64,000 nucleotides of DNA from Neobacillus notoginsengisoli. Lineage in GTDB: Bacteria; Bacillota; Bacilli; Bacillales; Cytobacillaceae. The position numbers and the translations under genes are program-made. The notes under the pieces are model-generated. The model was not told the origin of the DNA, did no database searches, and saw only the letters and a program-made list of their open reading frames with translations. Of the stretch, positions 8,909 to 18,757 are shown piece after piece (positions within the stretch are counted from its first letter, which is position 1; each line of letters opens with the position of its first letter). The stretch spans positions 279,180-343,179 of the forward strand of contig NZ_QWEG01000005.1 in assembly GCF_003515685.1 (NCBI RefSeq). The letters are read 5' to 3'.

Positions 8909-9871
8909 ATGAAATTAAAAATGATGACTTCATTTTTAAATTCGGATTTAACATTAATCGAGAATACACTTGAAGAAACAATACAGGCGGAATCCTCGCT
9001 GCTGAGGCAGGCATCATTGCATACCCTGCAGGCCGGCGGAAAGCGGATTCGCCCTGTTTTTGTTTTATTGGCAGCAAAATTCGGTGAATATGACATTCAT
9101 ATCATTAAAAATGTAGCAGTGTCCCTAGAACTTATCCATATGGCATCGCTTGTCCATGATGATGTCATTGATGATGCAGAACTTCGAAGAGGCAAACCGA
9201 CAATAAAATCCAAATGGGATAACAGGATCGCCATGTATACAGGTGATTATATTTTTGCGCTTTCCCTGGAATTGATGACCAGCATTGAAAAACAAAAAGC
9301 TCATAAAATACTTGCAAACACCATTGTAGAGGTTTGTGTTGGCGAAATTCAGCAAATCAGTGACAAGTATCGGTATAATCAATCGATTAGGGATTACTTC
9401 AGACGCATTAAACGGAAAACGGCTCTACTAATTGCTGTTAGCTGCCAACTGGGTGCCATTGCAGCGGATGCAAGCGAGGAAATCAGCAAGAAATTATTTT
9501 TATTTGGCTACTATGTCGGTATGTCCTATCAAATCATTGATGATGTTCTTGATTTTACATCTTCAGAGAAAGAATTGGGTAAACCTGCCGGAAGCGATTT
9601 GATTCAAGGTAATATTACTGCTCCAGTCCTGTATGCGATGGCTGATCCGCATGCCAGGAGGAAAATAGAGAAAATTAGGGAGCACACAAGCAGGGATGAA
9701 CTTGAGGATGCAATACTGGCAATTAAGAGTACAGGGGCAATTGAAAAGTCCATTGAACTCAGTGACCGATATTTACATAAAGCGTTGGATATCTTGGACG
9801 ATTTGCCAGCTAACAGGGCCAGAAAAACGTTAAGGGATATAGCGAAATATATAGGCAAGCGGAAATTTTGA
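8909..9871 (+). CDS. hepT: Heptaprenyl diphosphate synthase component II
   Basis: HepT is the catalytic trans-prenyltransferase that extends farnesyl diphosphate with isopentenyl diphosphate to the C35 chain. The 320-residue protein has both aspartate-rich magnesium motifs, DDVIDD (84-89) and DDVLDF (211-216), plus GGKRIRP and HMASLVHDD. It ends AKYIGKRKF like B. subtilis HepT. ATG 8909 follows AGGGTGAG; a GTG at 8903 is the alternative. It needs HepS, encoded two genes upstream. Confidence 0.95.
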   Translation: MKLKMMTSFLNSDLTLIENTLEETIQAESSLLRQASLHTLQAGGKRIRPVFVLLAAKFGEYDIHIIKNVAVSLELIHMASLVHDDVIDDAELRRGKPTIKSKWDNRIAMYTGDYIFALSLELMTSIEKQKAHKILANTIVEVCVGEIQQISDKYRYNQSIRDYFRRIKRKTALLIAVSCQLGAIAADASEEISKKLFLFGYYVGMSYQIIDDVLDFTSSEKELGKPAGSDLIQGNITAPVLYAMADPHARRKIEKIREHTSRDELEDAILAIKSTGAIEKSIELSDRYLHKALDILDDLPANRARKTLRDIAKYIGKRKF

Positions 9872-9988
9872 TTACGTGCGGTGAAAGTCGCGTTTTTTCC
9901 TTCTTGCCTATCTTTCTAAATAGTGTTACTATTTTCGTGGATTGCTTCTACACGCAGTCAGGTTACATATTTGTTTAGGAGTGGAATT

Positions 9989-10435
9989 ATGGAAAAAACA
10001 TTTTTAATGGTTAAGCCAGACGGAGTCCAAAGAAATGTAGTTGGTGAAATAGTCGCCCGTTTTGAGAAGAAGGGATTCCAGCTTGTTGGCGCAAAATTGA
10101 TGAGTATCCCGCGTGAACTTGCCGAAGAACATTACGGCGAGCACAAAGAACGTCCGTTTTTCGGAGAACTTGTTGACTTTATTACTTCCGGCCCGGTTTT
10201 TGCGATGGTATGGCAGGGGGAGAACGTGATTGCAACCGCACGTCAAATGATGGGGACAACCAATCCAAAGGATGCCGCACCTGGAACTATCCGTGGTGAC
10301 TTTGGCCTGACAGTTGGAAAGAATATTATTCACGGATCTGACTCTCCAGCAAGCGCAGAGCGTGAAATCGGTATTTTCTTCAAGGAAGAAGAACTTGCCG
10401 AATACACCAAGTTAATAGACGGCTGGGTATATTAA
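9989..10435 (+). CDS. ndk: Nucleoside diphosphate kinase
   Basis: Ndk equilibrates nucleoside di- and triphosphates through a phosphohistidine. The 148-residue protein contains the active-site histidine in NIIHGSDS (H115), preceded by TIRGDFG. ATG 9989 follows TAGGAGTGG and gives the standard [15 protein letters not shown] start. In B. subtilis cheR lies between ndk and the chorismate synthase gene; here a terminator and then aroC follow directly. Confidence 0.97.
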   Translation: MEKTFLMVKPDGVQRNVVGEIVARFEKKGFQLVGAKLMSIPRELAEEHYGEHKERPFFGELVDFITSGPVFAMVWQGENVIATARQMMGTTNPKDAAPGTIRGDFGLTVGKNIIHGSDSPASAEREIGIFFKEEELAEYTKLIDGWVY

Positions 10436-10440
10436 AAGAA

Positions 10441-10472
10441 AAAAGGCACTTGTCAAAACGAGTGCCTTTTTT
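10441..10472 (+). terminator. Terminator after ndk
   Basis: AAAAGGCACT (10441-10450) pairs with AGTGCCTTTT (10461-10470); the T-run continues. Confidence 0.9.
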
Positions 10473-10529
10473 GTATACGTTTTCTTAATTTGGGGATAAA
10501 AGTAATTTTATATAAGGGGGCAAAGAAAA

Positions 10530-11699
10530 ATGAGATATTTAACAGCAGGTGAATCACACGGGCCGCAGTTAACCGTCATTATTGAAGGAGTGCCGGCCGG
10601 GATGCCAATCGAGGCTAAACAGATCAATGAGGAGCTTGCCCGAAGGCAGAAAGGCTATGGCCGCGGCAGGCGGATGCAAATTGAAAAGGATACCGTAGAA
10701 ATCGCGGGCGGAATCCGCCATGGAAAAACCCTCGGCTCCCCAATTGCACTTGTCATTAAAAATGATGACTGGAAACACTGGACACACATTATGGGGCCAG
10801 AATCCATTGATGAAGACGCGGAGTCTGAAGTAAAAAGACGGATATCAAGGCCGCGCCCAGGACACGCGGATCTGAATGGAGCTATAAAATATGGCCATCG
10901 GGATATGAGGAATGTCCTTGAACGTTCTTCAGCAAGGGAAACAGCAGCGAGGGTTGCCGCAGGAGCTGTAGCCAAAGTTTTGCTCATTCACGCCGGAATT
11001 GAACTTGTATCATATGTAACTGAAATTGGCGGAGTAAAAGCGGAATTTCAGGATATTTCAATCCAGGAAAAGAAAATGCGGAGTGAAGCGTCGCCTGTCC
11101 GCTGTCTCGATGGAAATGCCGAAACAAAAATGATGCAGGCAATTGACTCGGCCAAAGAAAATGGGGATTCAATTGGCGGAATAGTCGAAGTCACTGCTGA
11201 GGGTATGCCTCCTGGAATTGGCAGCTATGTCCAATATGACAGGAAACTGGATTCGAAAATAGCGGGTGCGATTGTTAGCATTAATGCCTTCAAGGGAGTT
11301 GAATTCGGAATCGGGTTCAAGGCCGCAGAAATACCAGGTTCCCTTGTCCATGACGAAATTGTCTGGAGTGAGTCGGATGGCTACAGCCGCAAGACGAATC
11401 GCTTAGGCGGCTTTGAGGGCGGCATGACAAACGGTATGCCAATCATCGTTAGAGGTGTTATGAAGCCGATTCCTACGCTTTATAAGCCATTGCTTAGCGT
11501 CGATATTGAAACAAAAGAACCCTTCGCTGCGAGTATTGAACGGTCTGACAGTTGTGCGGTTCCCGCCGCGGCGGTTGTTGCAGAAAATGTTGTGGCTTGG
11601 GAACTGGCTGCCGGTCTTGTAGAGCAATTCAATGCGGACCGCTTTGATGTCTTCCTGGAGGATTTAAAAAATCACCGTGAACGGGCGAGGTTGTTCTAA
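10530..11699 (+). CDS. aroC: Chorismate synthase (AroF in B. subtilis naming)
   Basis: The enzyme makes chorismate from EPSP using reduced FMN, the last shared step of aromatic synthesis. The 389-residue protein has the signatures [48 protein letters not shown] and [10 protein letters not shown]. The ribosome site GGGGGC lies eight bases before ATG. Its TAA overlaps the aroB ATG (TAATG), so aroC-aroB are translationally coupled. Confidence 0.97.
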   Translation: MRYLTAGESHGPQLTVIIEGVPAGMPIEAKQINEELARRQKGYGRGRRMQIEKDTVEIAGGIRHGKTLGSPIALVIKNDDWKHWTHIMGPESIDEDAESEVKRRISRPRPGHADLNGAIKYGHRDMRNVLERSSARETAARVAAGAVAKVLLIHAGIELVSYVTEIGGVKAEFQDISIQEKKMRSEASPVRCLDGNAETKMMQAIDSAKENGDSIGGIVEVTAEGMPPGIGSYVQYDRKLDSKIAGAIVSINAFKGVEFGIGFKAAEIPGSLVHDEIVWSESDGYSRKTNRLGGFEGGMTNGMPIIVRGVMKPIPTLYKPLLSVDIETKEPFAASIERSDSCAVPAAAVVAENVVAWELAAGLVEQFNADRFDVFLEDLKNHRERARLF

Positions 11700-12772
11700 T
11701 GCAAAAACTGGAACTGAGTACAGCAGAGAAAAAGTATCCAATTGTTATAGGAGAAAATGCTGTCTCGTCGATCGCCCCCTTTTTACAGAATGACCTAAAC
11801 GGATTTTCCAGACTGATGATCATGACCGATCAGAATGTGGGAAAACTTCACCTAGAGAACCTCCTGAAACAGCTGGACGAATTCAGGCCAGCTGTTTTCA
11901 GTGCACCTGCTGGTGAAAAAGCAAAATCATTAGAAATATATGAGGAAGCGATAACTTTTTCCCTTGAAAATGGGCTGGACAGAAAATCTTTCATCATTGC
12001 TTTTGGCGGGGGGGCAATTGGCGATCTAGCAGGCTTTGTGGCTGCGACTTTCATGAGAGGGATACGATTTATCCAGGTTCCTACCACCATTTTGGCCCAT
12101 GACAGTTCTGTAGGCGGAAAAACGGGAATCAACCATCATCTTGGAAAAAATATGATTGGGGCTTTCCACCAGCCTGAAGCAGTGTTTTACGACCTCTCAT
12201 TTATTAATAGTCTTCCTCCCCATGAGGTTCGATCCGGATTTGCGGAAGTGGTGAAACATGCTCTAATTGGTGATCCTGACTTGTTTGATTGGCTTAGGAT
12301 GAATGTTTCAAGTCTTGAAGGAGTCACGCCAATGCAATATGAAGAAATGCTCGCAAAAGGTATATCGGTAAAAGCAAAAATTGTTAGACAAGATGTGCAC
12401 GAAAAAGGAATCAGAGCTTACCTTAATTTTGGGCATACATTGGGCCATGCCATTGAGGCTGAGATGGGGTATGGGAATATCACTCATGGAGAAGCGGTTA
12501 TGATTGGGATGGTCTTTGCACTTGAAATCAGTAAAGAAAAAAGCGGGCTTGATTTTGAACTGGACGGGTTCAAAACATGGATAGAAAGCATAGGGTACAG
12601 GACCTCTCTGTCGTCTGAGATTTCGAAAGAAGGATTGTTGAAACGGATGAAAAAAGACAAGAAGGCAATAGGGGGAACAGTCCGATTCGTTCTGTTAAAT
12701 AAAATAGGCGTCCCTGAACTTGTCGAGCTTCCGGACTCCTTTTTAAAAAAGAAGCTGGGGAGTTTTTTATAA
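11699..12772 (+). CDS. aroB: 3-dehydroquinate synthase
   Basis: AroB cyclises DAHP to 3-dehydroquinate using NAD+ and a divalent metal, the second step of the shikimate pathway. The 357-residue protein has the NAD-binding GGGAIGDLAGF, PTTILAHDSSVGGKTGIN and the metal-ligand region NFGHTLGHAIE and HGEAV. In B. subtilis aroH and the trp operon come next; here only 97 bases separate aroB from the following gene hisC. Confidence 0.96.
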   Translation: MQKLELSTAEKKYPIVIGENAVSSIAPFLQNDLNGFSRLMIMTDQNVGKLHLENLLKQLDEFRPAVFSAPAGEKAKSLEIYEEAITFSLENGLDRKSFIIAFGGGAIGDLAGFVAATFMRGIRFIQVPTTILAHDSSVGGKTGINHHLGKNMIGAFHQPEAVFYDLSFINSLPPHEVRSGFAEVVKHALIGDPDLFDWLRMNVSSLEGVTPMQYEEMLAKGISVKAKIVRQDVHEKGIRAYLNFGHTLGHAIEAEMGYGNITHGEAVMIGMVFALEISKEKSGLDFELDGFKTWIESIGYRTSLSSEISKEGLLKRMKKDKKAIGGTVRFVLLNKIGVPELVELPDSFLKKKLGSFL

Positions 12773-12784
12773 ATTAAAAAAATG

Positions 12785-12813
12785 CTGACTTATCTGATTG
12801 GCTGTGTTAGAAT
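12785..12813 (+). promoter_or_regulatory. Candidate sigma-A promoter of hisC-tyrA-aroA
   Basis: CTGACT (12785-12790), 17-base spacer containing TG before the -10, TAGAAT (12808-12813). The short gap shows no GAG/TAG repeat array that would act as a TRAP site and no terminator, so read-through from aroB is also likely. Confidence 0.5.
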
Positions 12814-12878
12814 TAACTTTAAAAAAATCTGCACTTTAAAGCGTTAAAGCGGCGGAGTGTAACAACGAGGTGTTTCTT

Positions 12879-13982
12879 ATGCGCTGGAAAAAGCAATTAC
12901 ATTCACTTGCGCCATATCAGCCAGGCAGGTCAATTGAGTCAGTAAAAAAGGAATACGGTTTAAAGACAATCGTGAAACTGGCCTCTAATGAAAATCCATT
13001 CGGTTGCTCACAAAATGTGGAGGCAGCAATAAAAAAGGCCAGCATTGATTTTAACTATTATCCCGATGGCCATGCAGGTGAACTCCGGTCAACACTTTCT
13101 CAAATGCTGGAGGTCGCACCGGACCAATTGATTTTCGGAAATGGTTCTGATGAAATCATTCGCATCATATCAAGGGCTTTATTGTATCCGGGGGCAAATA
13201 CAGTCATGGCATCCCCGACCTTTCCCCAATACCGGCACAACGCGGTCCTCGAAGGCGCGGATGTTCGTGAGATTCCCTTGGTCAATGGCGGACATGATTT
13301 GGATGCCATGCTAAAAGCAATTGATGGACAGACAAATGTTGTTTGGATTTGCAGCCCGAATAACCCAACTGGCGTCCATATACCGGACGGCTTTTTGACG
13401 GCATTTTTGCAAAAGGTGCCTGAGGATGTGCTCGTTGTGATTGATGAAGCATACTGTGAGTACGTTACAGCTGCCGACTTTCATGATTCACTGGCCCTTG
13501 TCAACCAGTTCTCTAACGTCATTGCGCTTAGAACATTCTCGAAAATTTATGGGCTTGCGAGCCTGCGTGTAGGCTATGGAATCGCCAATCCTGCCATTAT
13601 CCGGATGCTTGAACCGGCGAGGGAGCCTTTCAATACGAATACGATCGCCCATATAGCTGCAAAAGCCGCACTTGCCGACCTGGAATTTGTTGAACGTGCA
13701 AAGCGGTTGAACAGGAAAGGCATGGAAATGTTCTATGAATTCTGCAGGAAGTGGAATCTGCCTTTTTATCCTTCTCAGGGAAATTTCATCTTAATTAATT
13801 TCAAACAAGAAGCAAACAAGGTGTTCCAATCTATGCTAGAACGGGGATTTATTGTCAGATCTGGGGCTTTACTCGGATTCCCGGACAGCATTCGGGTAAC
13901 AGTTGGTACTGAAGAACAAGTTGCGGCTATTATTAATGAATTCGAAGCATTCCTCGTAAATGAATGCAAAGCAATCGTGTAG
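12879..13982 (+). CDS. hisC: Histidinol-phosphate aminotransferase, likely also aromatic aminotransferase
   Basis: This PLP enzyme transaminates histidinol phosphate; in Bacillus the same enzyme also makes tyrosine and phenylalanine from their keto acids, which explains its place next to tyrA. The 367-residue protein has LASNENPFG, FGNGSDEII, SPNNPTG, DEAY and the PLP lysine in RTFSKIYGLASLRVGYG (K222). ATG 12879 follows GAGGTG; GTG 12870 is an alternative. tyrA begins 12 bases after the stop. Confidence 0.95.
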   Translation: MRWKKQLHSLAPYQPGRSIESVKKEYGLKTIVKLASNENPFGCSQNVEAAIKKASIDFNYYPDGHAGELRSTLSQMLEVAPDQLIFGNGSDEIIRIISRALLYPGANTVMASPTFPQYRHNAVLEGADVREIPLVNGGHDLDAMLKAIDGQTNVVWICSPNNPTGVHIPDGFLTAFLQKVPEDVLVVIDEAYCEYVTAADFHDSLALVNQFSNVIALRTFSKIYGLASLRVGYGIANPAIIRMLEPAREPFNTNTIAHIAAKAALADLEFVERAKRLNRKGMEMFYEFCRKWNLPFYPSQGNFILINFKQEANKVFQSMLERGFIVRSGALLGFPDSIRVTVGTEEQVAAIINEFEAFLVNECKAIV

Positions 13983-13994
13983 GGAAGTGTTCGA

Positions 13995-15101
13995 ATGAAA
14001 GGGAATGTATTAGTAATTGGGTTAGGGTTGATAGGGGGTTCCCTTGCTCTTTCCGTAAAAAAAGCACATCCCGAAGCCAAAGTAACTGGCTTTGATATTA
14101 AGCACCGCCAAGCTGAACTGGCAAAATTGCTTGGCGTCATTGATGAAATTTCCGAAACAATTGAAGAGGGCGTTGTCGAGGCGGATTTAATTATTATCTC
14201 AGCTCCGGTAAGGGAAACAGCCCGAATCCTTAAAGAACTTGAATCTTGTTCGTTAAAAGAATCCGTCATTATTACTGATACAGGCAGTACAAAAAACGAA
14301 ATTGCCCGCCTCGCTGCACCTTTAACCAATAAAGGTATCTGTTTTATCGGAGGCCATCCGATGGCCGGCTCCCATAAAAGCGGAATTACCGCGGCAAAGG
14401 AGCGCTTGTTCGAAAATGCATTTTACATATTAACTCCTGGTAAAGCGGAGAAGGCGCAAAATATCGCCGTGCTAAAGGACTGGCTGCTTGGGACGAACGC
14501 CCGGTTTTTAGAGCTTCCGCCTGATGAGCATGATTATTTGGCTGGAGTGATTAGCCATTTCCCGCATATCATTGCCGCATCCATTGTCCATCAAACCGAA
14601 AAGTTGTCTGGAAAGTATGAACTTTTGCCAAGGCTTGCCGCTGGGGGGTTCCGGGATATAACCCGTATTGCTTCGAGCAGCCCTGAAATGTGGCGTGACA
14701 TTCTGCTTCATAATAAAAATGTGCTGCTGGATTTGCTTACAATGTGGCAAAAGGAAATGGACTATGTGAAGGAATTGCTGGAGCACACGGATGAAGAGGC
14801 TGTGGCCACTTACTTTTTCAAAGCGAAAACATTCCGGGATGGTCTTCCTGCGAATAAAAAAGGTGCTATACCCGCATTCTACGATCTTTTTGTCGATATC
14901 CCTGATTATCCAGGGGTCATATCGGAGATCACAGGCTACCTTGCAAATGAAAACATTAGTATAACGAATATTAGAATAATAGAGAGCAGGGAAGAAATAT
15001 ATGGCGTATTGGCCATCAGCTTCCAAACGAGCGGGGACAGAGACAGGGCTGAGAAATGCATTAGATCCTGCACCCCATACCCCATGTCTTACGAAATTTA
15101 A
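13995..15101 (+). CDS. tyrA: Prephenate dehydrogenase with C-terminal ACT domain
   Basis: TyrA oxidatively decarboxylates prephenate to 4-hydroxyphenylpyruvate for tyrosine. The 368-residue protein has GLGLIGGSLAL (Rossmann), TDTGSTK, FIGGHPMAGSHKSG, and HIIAASIVHQT. Residues about 295-368 form an ACT-type domain (VDIPDYPGVISEITGYLANENISITNIRI), consistent with tyrosine feedback control. It lies between hisC and the EPSP synthase gene. Confidence 0.95.
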   Translation: MKGNVLVIGLGLIGGSLALSVKKAHPEAKVTGFDIKHRQAELAKLLGVIDEISETIEEGVVEADLIIISAPVRETARILKELESCSLKESVIITDTGSTKNEIARLAAPLTNKGICFIGGHPMAGSHKSGITAAKERLFENAFYILTPGKAEKAQNIAVLKDWLLGTNARFLELPPDEHDYLAGVISHFPHIIAASIVHQTEKLSGKYELLPRLAAGGFRDITRIASSSPEMWRDILLHNKNVLLDLLTMWQKEMDYVKELLEHTDEEAVATYFFKAKTFRDGLPANKKGAIPAFYDLFVDIPDYPGVISEITGYLANENISITNIRIIESREEIYGVLAISFQTSGDRDRAEKCIRSCTPYPMSYEI

Positions 15102-15119
15102 TTTTCCGGAGGTGTCAGG

Positions 15120-16403
15120 ATGGAACCAATTTTGTTAGAGCCGGCAGCCAAAGGCCTTTATGGTGAACTTAAAGTCCCGGGTGATAAGTCTATATCGCAT
15201 CGGGCGGTTATGTTTGGCGCTATTTCTTCGGGTATCACAACAGCGAAAAATTTCCTGCCTGGGGAAGACTGCCTGAATACTGTTTCATGCTTCCGAAAAC
15301 TTGGTGTTGATATTGAAACATCCGGTACTGAAGTTCGAATTAACGGGAAAGGGCTGGACGGGCTAAAAGAATTCGAAGGCCTGCTTGATGTGGGAAATTC
15401 CGGCACTACCATTCGGCTCATGATGGGATTATTGTCAGGAAGGCCTTTTACTTCGCACATTACAGGAGACGAATCTATCGCAAAACGGCCAATGAACAGG
15501 GTAACATCACCGTTACTTGAAATGGGGGCGAAAATTGAAGGCCGGGAGAACGGCAAATATGCTCCCATAACAATTTCAGGCGGCAGGCTAAATGCCCTAA
15601 CGTATTCCATGCCTGTTGCCAGCGCACAGGTTAAGTCGGCGGTTCTCCTTGCAGGGCTTCAAGCTGAAGGAGAAACCGTTATTAAAGAACTCGCCCCAAC
15701 GAGAGACCATACAGAAAGAATGATCCGACTGTTTGGCGGGAATGTAACTACCTCAGGTAAAAACATTTCCATAAAGGGGGGGCAGCAGCTAAAGGCGGCT
15801 GACATTGAAGTTCCGGGGGATATCTCTTCGGCTGCGTTTTTCCTTGCAGCAGGTTCAATCGTACCTGGCAGTGAGATTTTACTCCGAAATGTTGGTCTTA
15901 ATTGGACAAGAAGCGGAATTTTCGATGTGATGGAGAAAATGGGAGCCAATCTTTCCATCGACAGAAAAGAAGAGAGCTTTGAACCTGTTGGGGATATTCG
16001 AATAAACTATTCAAAGCTAAAAGGAACGACTATCGAGGGTGGTCTGATTCCTAGGCTAATTGACGAACTGCCGATTATTGCTCTTCTAGGAACACAGGCC
16101 GAAGGGGAAACGATCATCCGGGATGCGGCTGAATTAAGAGTGAAAGAAACGGACAGAATCGAGACAGTAGCGGCGGAATTGCGGAAGCTCGGCGCACAGA
16201 TTGAAACGACGGATGATGGAATGGTCATCACCGGGGGAACAAACCTTCATGGAGGAACCGTATCAAGCCATGGTGACCACAGGATAGGCATGATGCTCGC
16301 CATCGCCTCATTAATTTGCAAAAAAGAAGTCACACTTGAGGATCCAGCCTCCATTGCAATTTCATACCCCAACTTCTTCACGCATTTAGCAAAATTAAGA
16401 TAA
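15120..16403 (+). CDS. aroA: 3-phosphoshikimate 1-carboxyvinyltransferase (EPSP synthase; AroE in B. subtilis naming)
   Basis: The enzyme joins PEP to shikimate 3-phosphate. The 427-residue protein carries all four motifs used to define class II EPSP synthases: GDKS near the N-terminus, SAQ-x-K, N-x-T-R (GLNWTRSG) and R-x-H-x-E (TRDHTERM). Class II enzymes are the type associated with low glyphosate sensitivity; that is family knowledge, not tested here. It follows tyrA by 18 bases with GGAGGTG before the ATG, and a terminator closes the operon. Confidence 0.97.
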   Translation: MEPILLEPAAKGLYGELKVPGDKSISHRAVMFGAISSGITTAKNFLPGEDCLNTVSCFRKLGVDIETSGTEVRINGKGLDGLKEFEGLLDVGNSGTTIRLMMGLLSGRPFTSHITGDESIAKRPMNRVTSPLLEMGAKIEGRENGKYAPITISGGRLNALTYSMPVASAQVKSAVLLAGLQAEGETVIKELAPTRDHTERMIRLFGGNVTTSGKNISIKGGQQLKAADIEVPGDISSAAFFLAAGSIVPGSEILLRNVGLNWTRSGIFDVMEKMGANLSIDRKEESFEPVGDIRINYSKLKGTTIEGGLIPRLIDELPIIALLGTQAEGETIIRDAAELRVKETDRIETVAAELRKLGAQIETTDDGMVITGGTNLHGGTVSSHGDHRIGMMLAIASLICKKEVTLEDPASIAISYPNFFTHLAKLR

Positions 16404-16434
16404 ACCTGTCTTAAAGGCAGAAGAAAACACCCTG

Positions 16435-16463
16435 AAGGCGCCAGTCAATGCATGGCGCCTTTT
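16435..16463 (+). terminator. Terminator after aroA
   Basis: AAGGCGCCA (16435-16443) pairs with TGGCGCCTT (16453-16461), followed by TT. Confidence 0.85.
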
Positions 16464-16549
16464 ATGTCATGATTTTGTGACAATGATTAACGGACATAAT
16501 TTTCTGAATTCGGCATAGCTTGTCTTAAGACTTGCTTAAGGGTGATAAT

Positions 16550-17446
16550 ATGCCGTACATTATTGAAAATGCCGCTATGTTGAAAGAAGGCCGCCTTGAC
16601 TTCTGCTCCATCCTTACAGACGGCAAAGAAGTAACAGCCATTCGAGCTGATTTAGCGAACTATTCATTAATAAGAATGAATGTTGAACCTTTTATCATGA
16701 CCCCCACCCATACTATTCTTGACAGCACATTCCGAGACAAGAAGAGTAGGGAAGTAGCCGGAATCATTGAAGACAGGTATTTAAAGAAGGGTTGTACCAC
16801 TGTCTTGACTTATGTCGAAGTTGAATATGAGAAAGCTCTGCATGGCCGTTTGCAGGAAATTGAAGAAGCCTTTAGCCAATCGTCCGCTGATTATGCAATT
16901 GGAATAAAGGTACCAGTCAGGAGCTTAACTCCGTCTCTTTTGGTGGGGTGCAAAAAAATGAAATTGCCTGCTGTTTTTGTGGATGTAGATTCGTTAGAAA
17001 GCATGGATTCCGTTCCGTGGGGGTGGATTAGAGGGGCAATATTTCCTTATAACTGTCCGCTTATCCCTGTCTTCTCCGGTGTGGAAGACGTATTAAAGAA
17101 ACAGTCTTTGGGTAAATGGGAAAAACTCATGCATCATTGGAAAATACCCTCCGTAAACCATGAACTGATCGAGGGCACGCCATTGTCGGCCAGTGTCCTG
17201 AATAAAATTGGCATTTATCCTTGGAGGTCCAGCCTTCAGCATAGGTCGGAATTAAGCTATAATTTATATAAGAGAGTTTTTAGCAAGAACAATGACAAAG
17301 AATTGCTTATCTGCCAAACGGATGAACCGGTCATTACTGTCCATAAAGGAAAAGTGATCCGTTCGGGAAAGAGAATAGATTTTAAAAAGGGGAGCGGGGA
17401 ATATATAAAAGTAAAAACCCACGCTTTTTACTCCTTTAACCATTAG
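16550..17446 (+). CDS. Degenerate amidohydrolase-like protein, function unknown
   Basis: This is a 298-residue soluble protein I cannot assign to a characterised family. The first 90 residues read like a worn-down amidohydrolase (NagA/dihydroorotase type): YIIENAAMLKEG as the small beta-domain, MTPTHTILDSTF where a functional enzyme has P-G-x-x-D-x-H-x-H, and KKGCTTVLTY where enzymes have GGVTT. The HxH metal pair is missing, so metal catalysis as in that superfamily is unlikely. ATG 16550 follows AAGGGTGAT. ypiA starts 18 bases after the stop, so it may be the first gene of the ypiA-ypiB group. B. subtilis has no counterpart at this site. Confidence 0.6.
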   Translation: MPYIIENAAMLKEGRLDFCSILTDGKEVTAIRADLANYSLIRMNVEPFIMTPTHTILDSTFRDKKSREVAGIIEDRYLKKGCTTVLTYVEVEYEKALHGRLQEIEEAFSQSSADYAIGIKVPVRSLTPSLLVGCKKMKLPAVFVDVDSLESMDSVPWGWIRGAIFPYNCPLIPVFSGVEDVLKKQSLGKWEKLMHHWKIPSVNHELIEGTPLSASVLNKIGIYPWRSSLQHRSELSYNLYKRVFSKNNDKELLICQTDEPVITVHKGKVIRSGKRIDFKKGSGEYIKVKTHAFYSFNH

Positions 17447-17464
17447 AAATGTGGGGCTGAATAG

Positions 17465-18727
17465 ATGGAAATTGTTAAGAAAATCATTGGAATGCTTGAA
17501 AGCGGCCAACATAAGGAAGCTATGAATGAATATAATGAAGTATTAAAAAGCGGAACCTCAGAGGAAAAATTCGTTTTAGCCGAAGAGTTCCTAAGCTTTG
17601 GCTTCTTGAAGGAGGCAATCTCCCTGCTGGAGAACCTTCTGCTTTTTTATCCTGGTGAAGGGGAAATTATTGTCCTACTCGCCGAAGCATATATTGACCA
17701 TGACGAAGAAGAGAAGGCGATCCTCCTTCTTGAGGAAATTGACACAGATGAACCTTCTTATGGGGAAGCACTGCTTCTTCTGGCAGATTTATATCAGATG
17801 CAAGGATTAATCGAAGTCAGTGAGAGGAAACTGCTCCTTGCCAAGGACCAATTGCCGAATGAGCCGGTTGTAACATTCGCGCTTGCTGAGCTATACAGCT
17901 CAATGGGGGAAGTTGGAAAAGCAATTGACTACTATAACGAAGTTTTAAAAGTACAGGATGAAATTGCGGGGATTAGCATCCATCAGAGACTTGCTGAAAA
18001 TTTGAGTGCTGTTGGCGCATTTGAGGAGTCCTTGCCTTATTTTGAAAAAGCGCTGCAAAACAATATTGAAATCAACACCTTATTCGGCTTTGCGTTTACC
18101 GCACTTCAGGCGGGGTACAGCCGGACCGCCATCGAGAGGTTCGAGGAGCTGAAAAACCTTGACCCTGAATACCATTCCCTTTATCTTCATCTTGCAAAAG
18201 CCTACGAGTTGGAGGAAAACCTTGAAAAGGCGTTTGAAGCAGTACAAGAAGGGATCAGGCAAGACGAATTTAATAAGGACCTAATGTTCTACGGTGGAAA
18301 AATTGCCTTGAAACTGGGTAGGGAAGAAGAGGCGGAACAGTATTTCCGTGAAGCAATCGCTCTAGATCCCGGTTTTTCGGAAGCCGCCCTAACATTGAAT
18401 AAACTTTTTATCCATCAAGAACGGTTTTCTGATGTGATTGACTTACTCGAAGCAATCGATGTAGATGAACATGCCGATCCACAGTTTTTCTGGGATGCTG
18501 CTATTGCTTACCATGGTCTCGAGGAATATCCAAAGGCATTAGAACATTATGAAGCCGCATATATTTATTACAAAAATAATGAAGATTTTCTAAAAGATTA
18601 TGGATATTTCTTAATTGAAGAAGGAAAAACAGCCTTGGCTGCCGAAGTTTTTAAACAACTGGCAAAAAGAAATCCCGTTAATGAGGAATATGCTGATTTG
18701 GTTGACCGGCTAACGGAAGAGATGTAA
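17465..18727 (+). CDS. ypiA: TPR-repeat protein YpiA
   Basis: YpiA is a 420-residue cytoplasmic protein made almost entirely of tetratricopeptide repeats (for example residues 60-95, 130-165, 175-230, 240-305 and 340-415), with no catalytic motif and no membrane segment. It is very acidic. Length and position between the aromatic operon and ypiB match B. subtilis YpiA. Such proteins usually act as scaffolds; the partner is unknown. Confidence 0.9.
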   Translation: MEIVKKIIGMLESGQHKEAMNEYNEVLKSGTSEEKFVLAEEFLSFGFLKEAISLLENLLLFYPGEGEIIVLLAEAYIDHDEEEKAILLLEEIDTDEPSYGEALLLLADLYQMQGLIEVSERKLLLAKDQLPNEPVVTFALAELYSSMGEVGKAIDYYNEVLKVQDEIAGISIHQRLAENLSAVGAFEESLPYFEKALQNNIEINTLFGFAFTALQAGYSRTAIERFEELKNLDPEYHSLYLHLAKAYELEENLEKAFEAVQEGIRQDEFNKDLMFYGGKIALKLGREEEAEQYFREAIALDPGFSEAALTLNKLFIHQERFSDVIDLLEAIDVDEHADPQFFWDAAIAYHGLEEYPKALEHYEAAYIYYKNNEDFLKDYGYFLIEEGKTALAAEVFKQLAKRNPVNEEYADLVDRLTEEM

Positions 18728-18757
18728 AGTTTAAACTCGCAGAGGAGGGAAAAGATT

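Noticed and set aside
12773..12878. TRAP-binding leader or aroH remnant between aroB and hisC
   Set aside because: No array of GAG/TAG triplets and no coding similarity; only a candidate promoter is visible.
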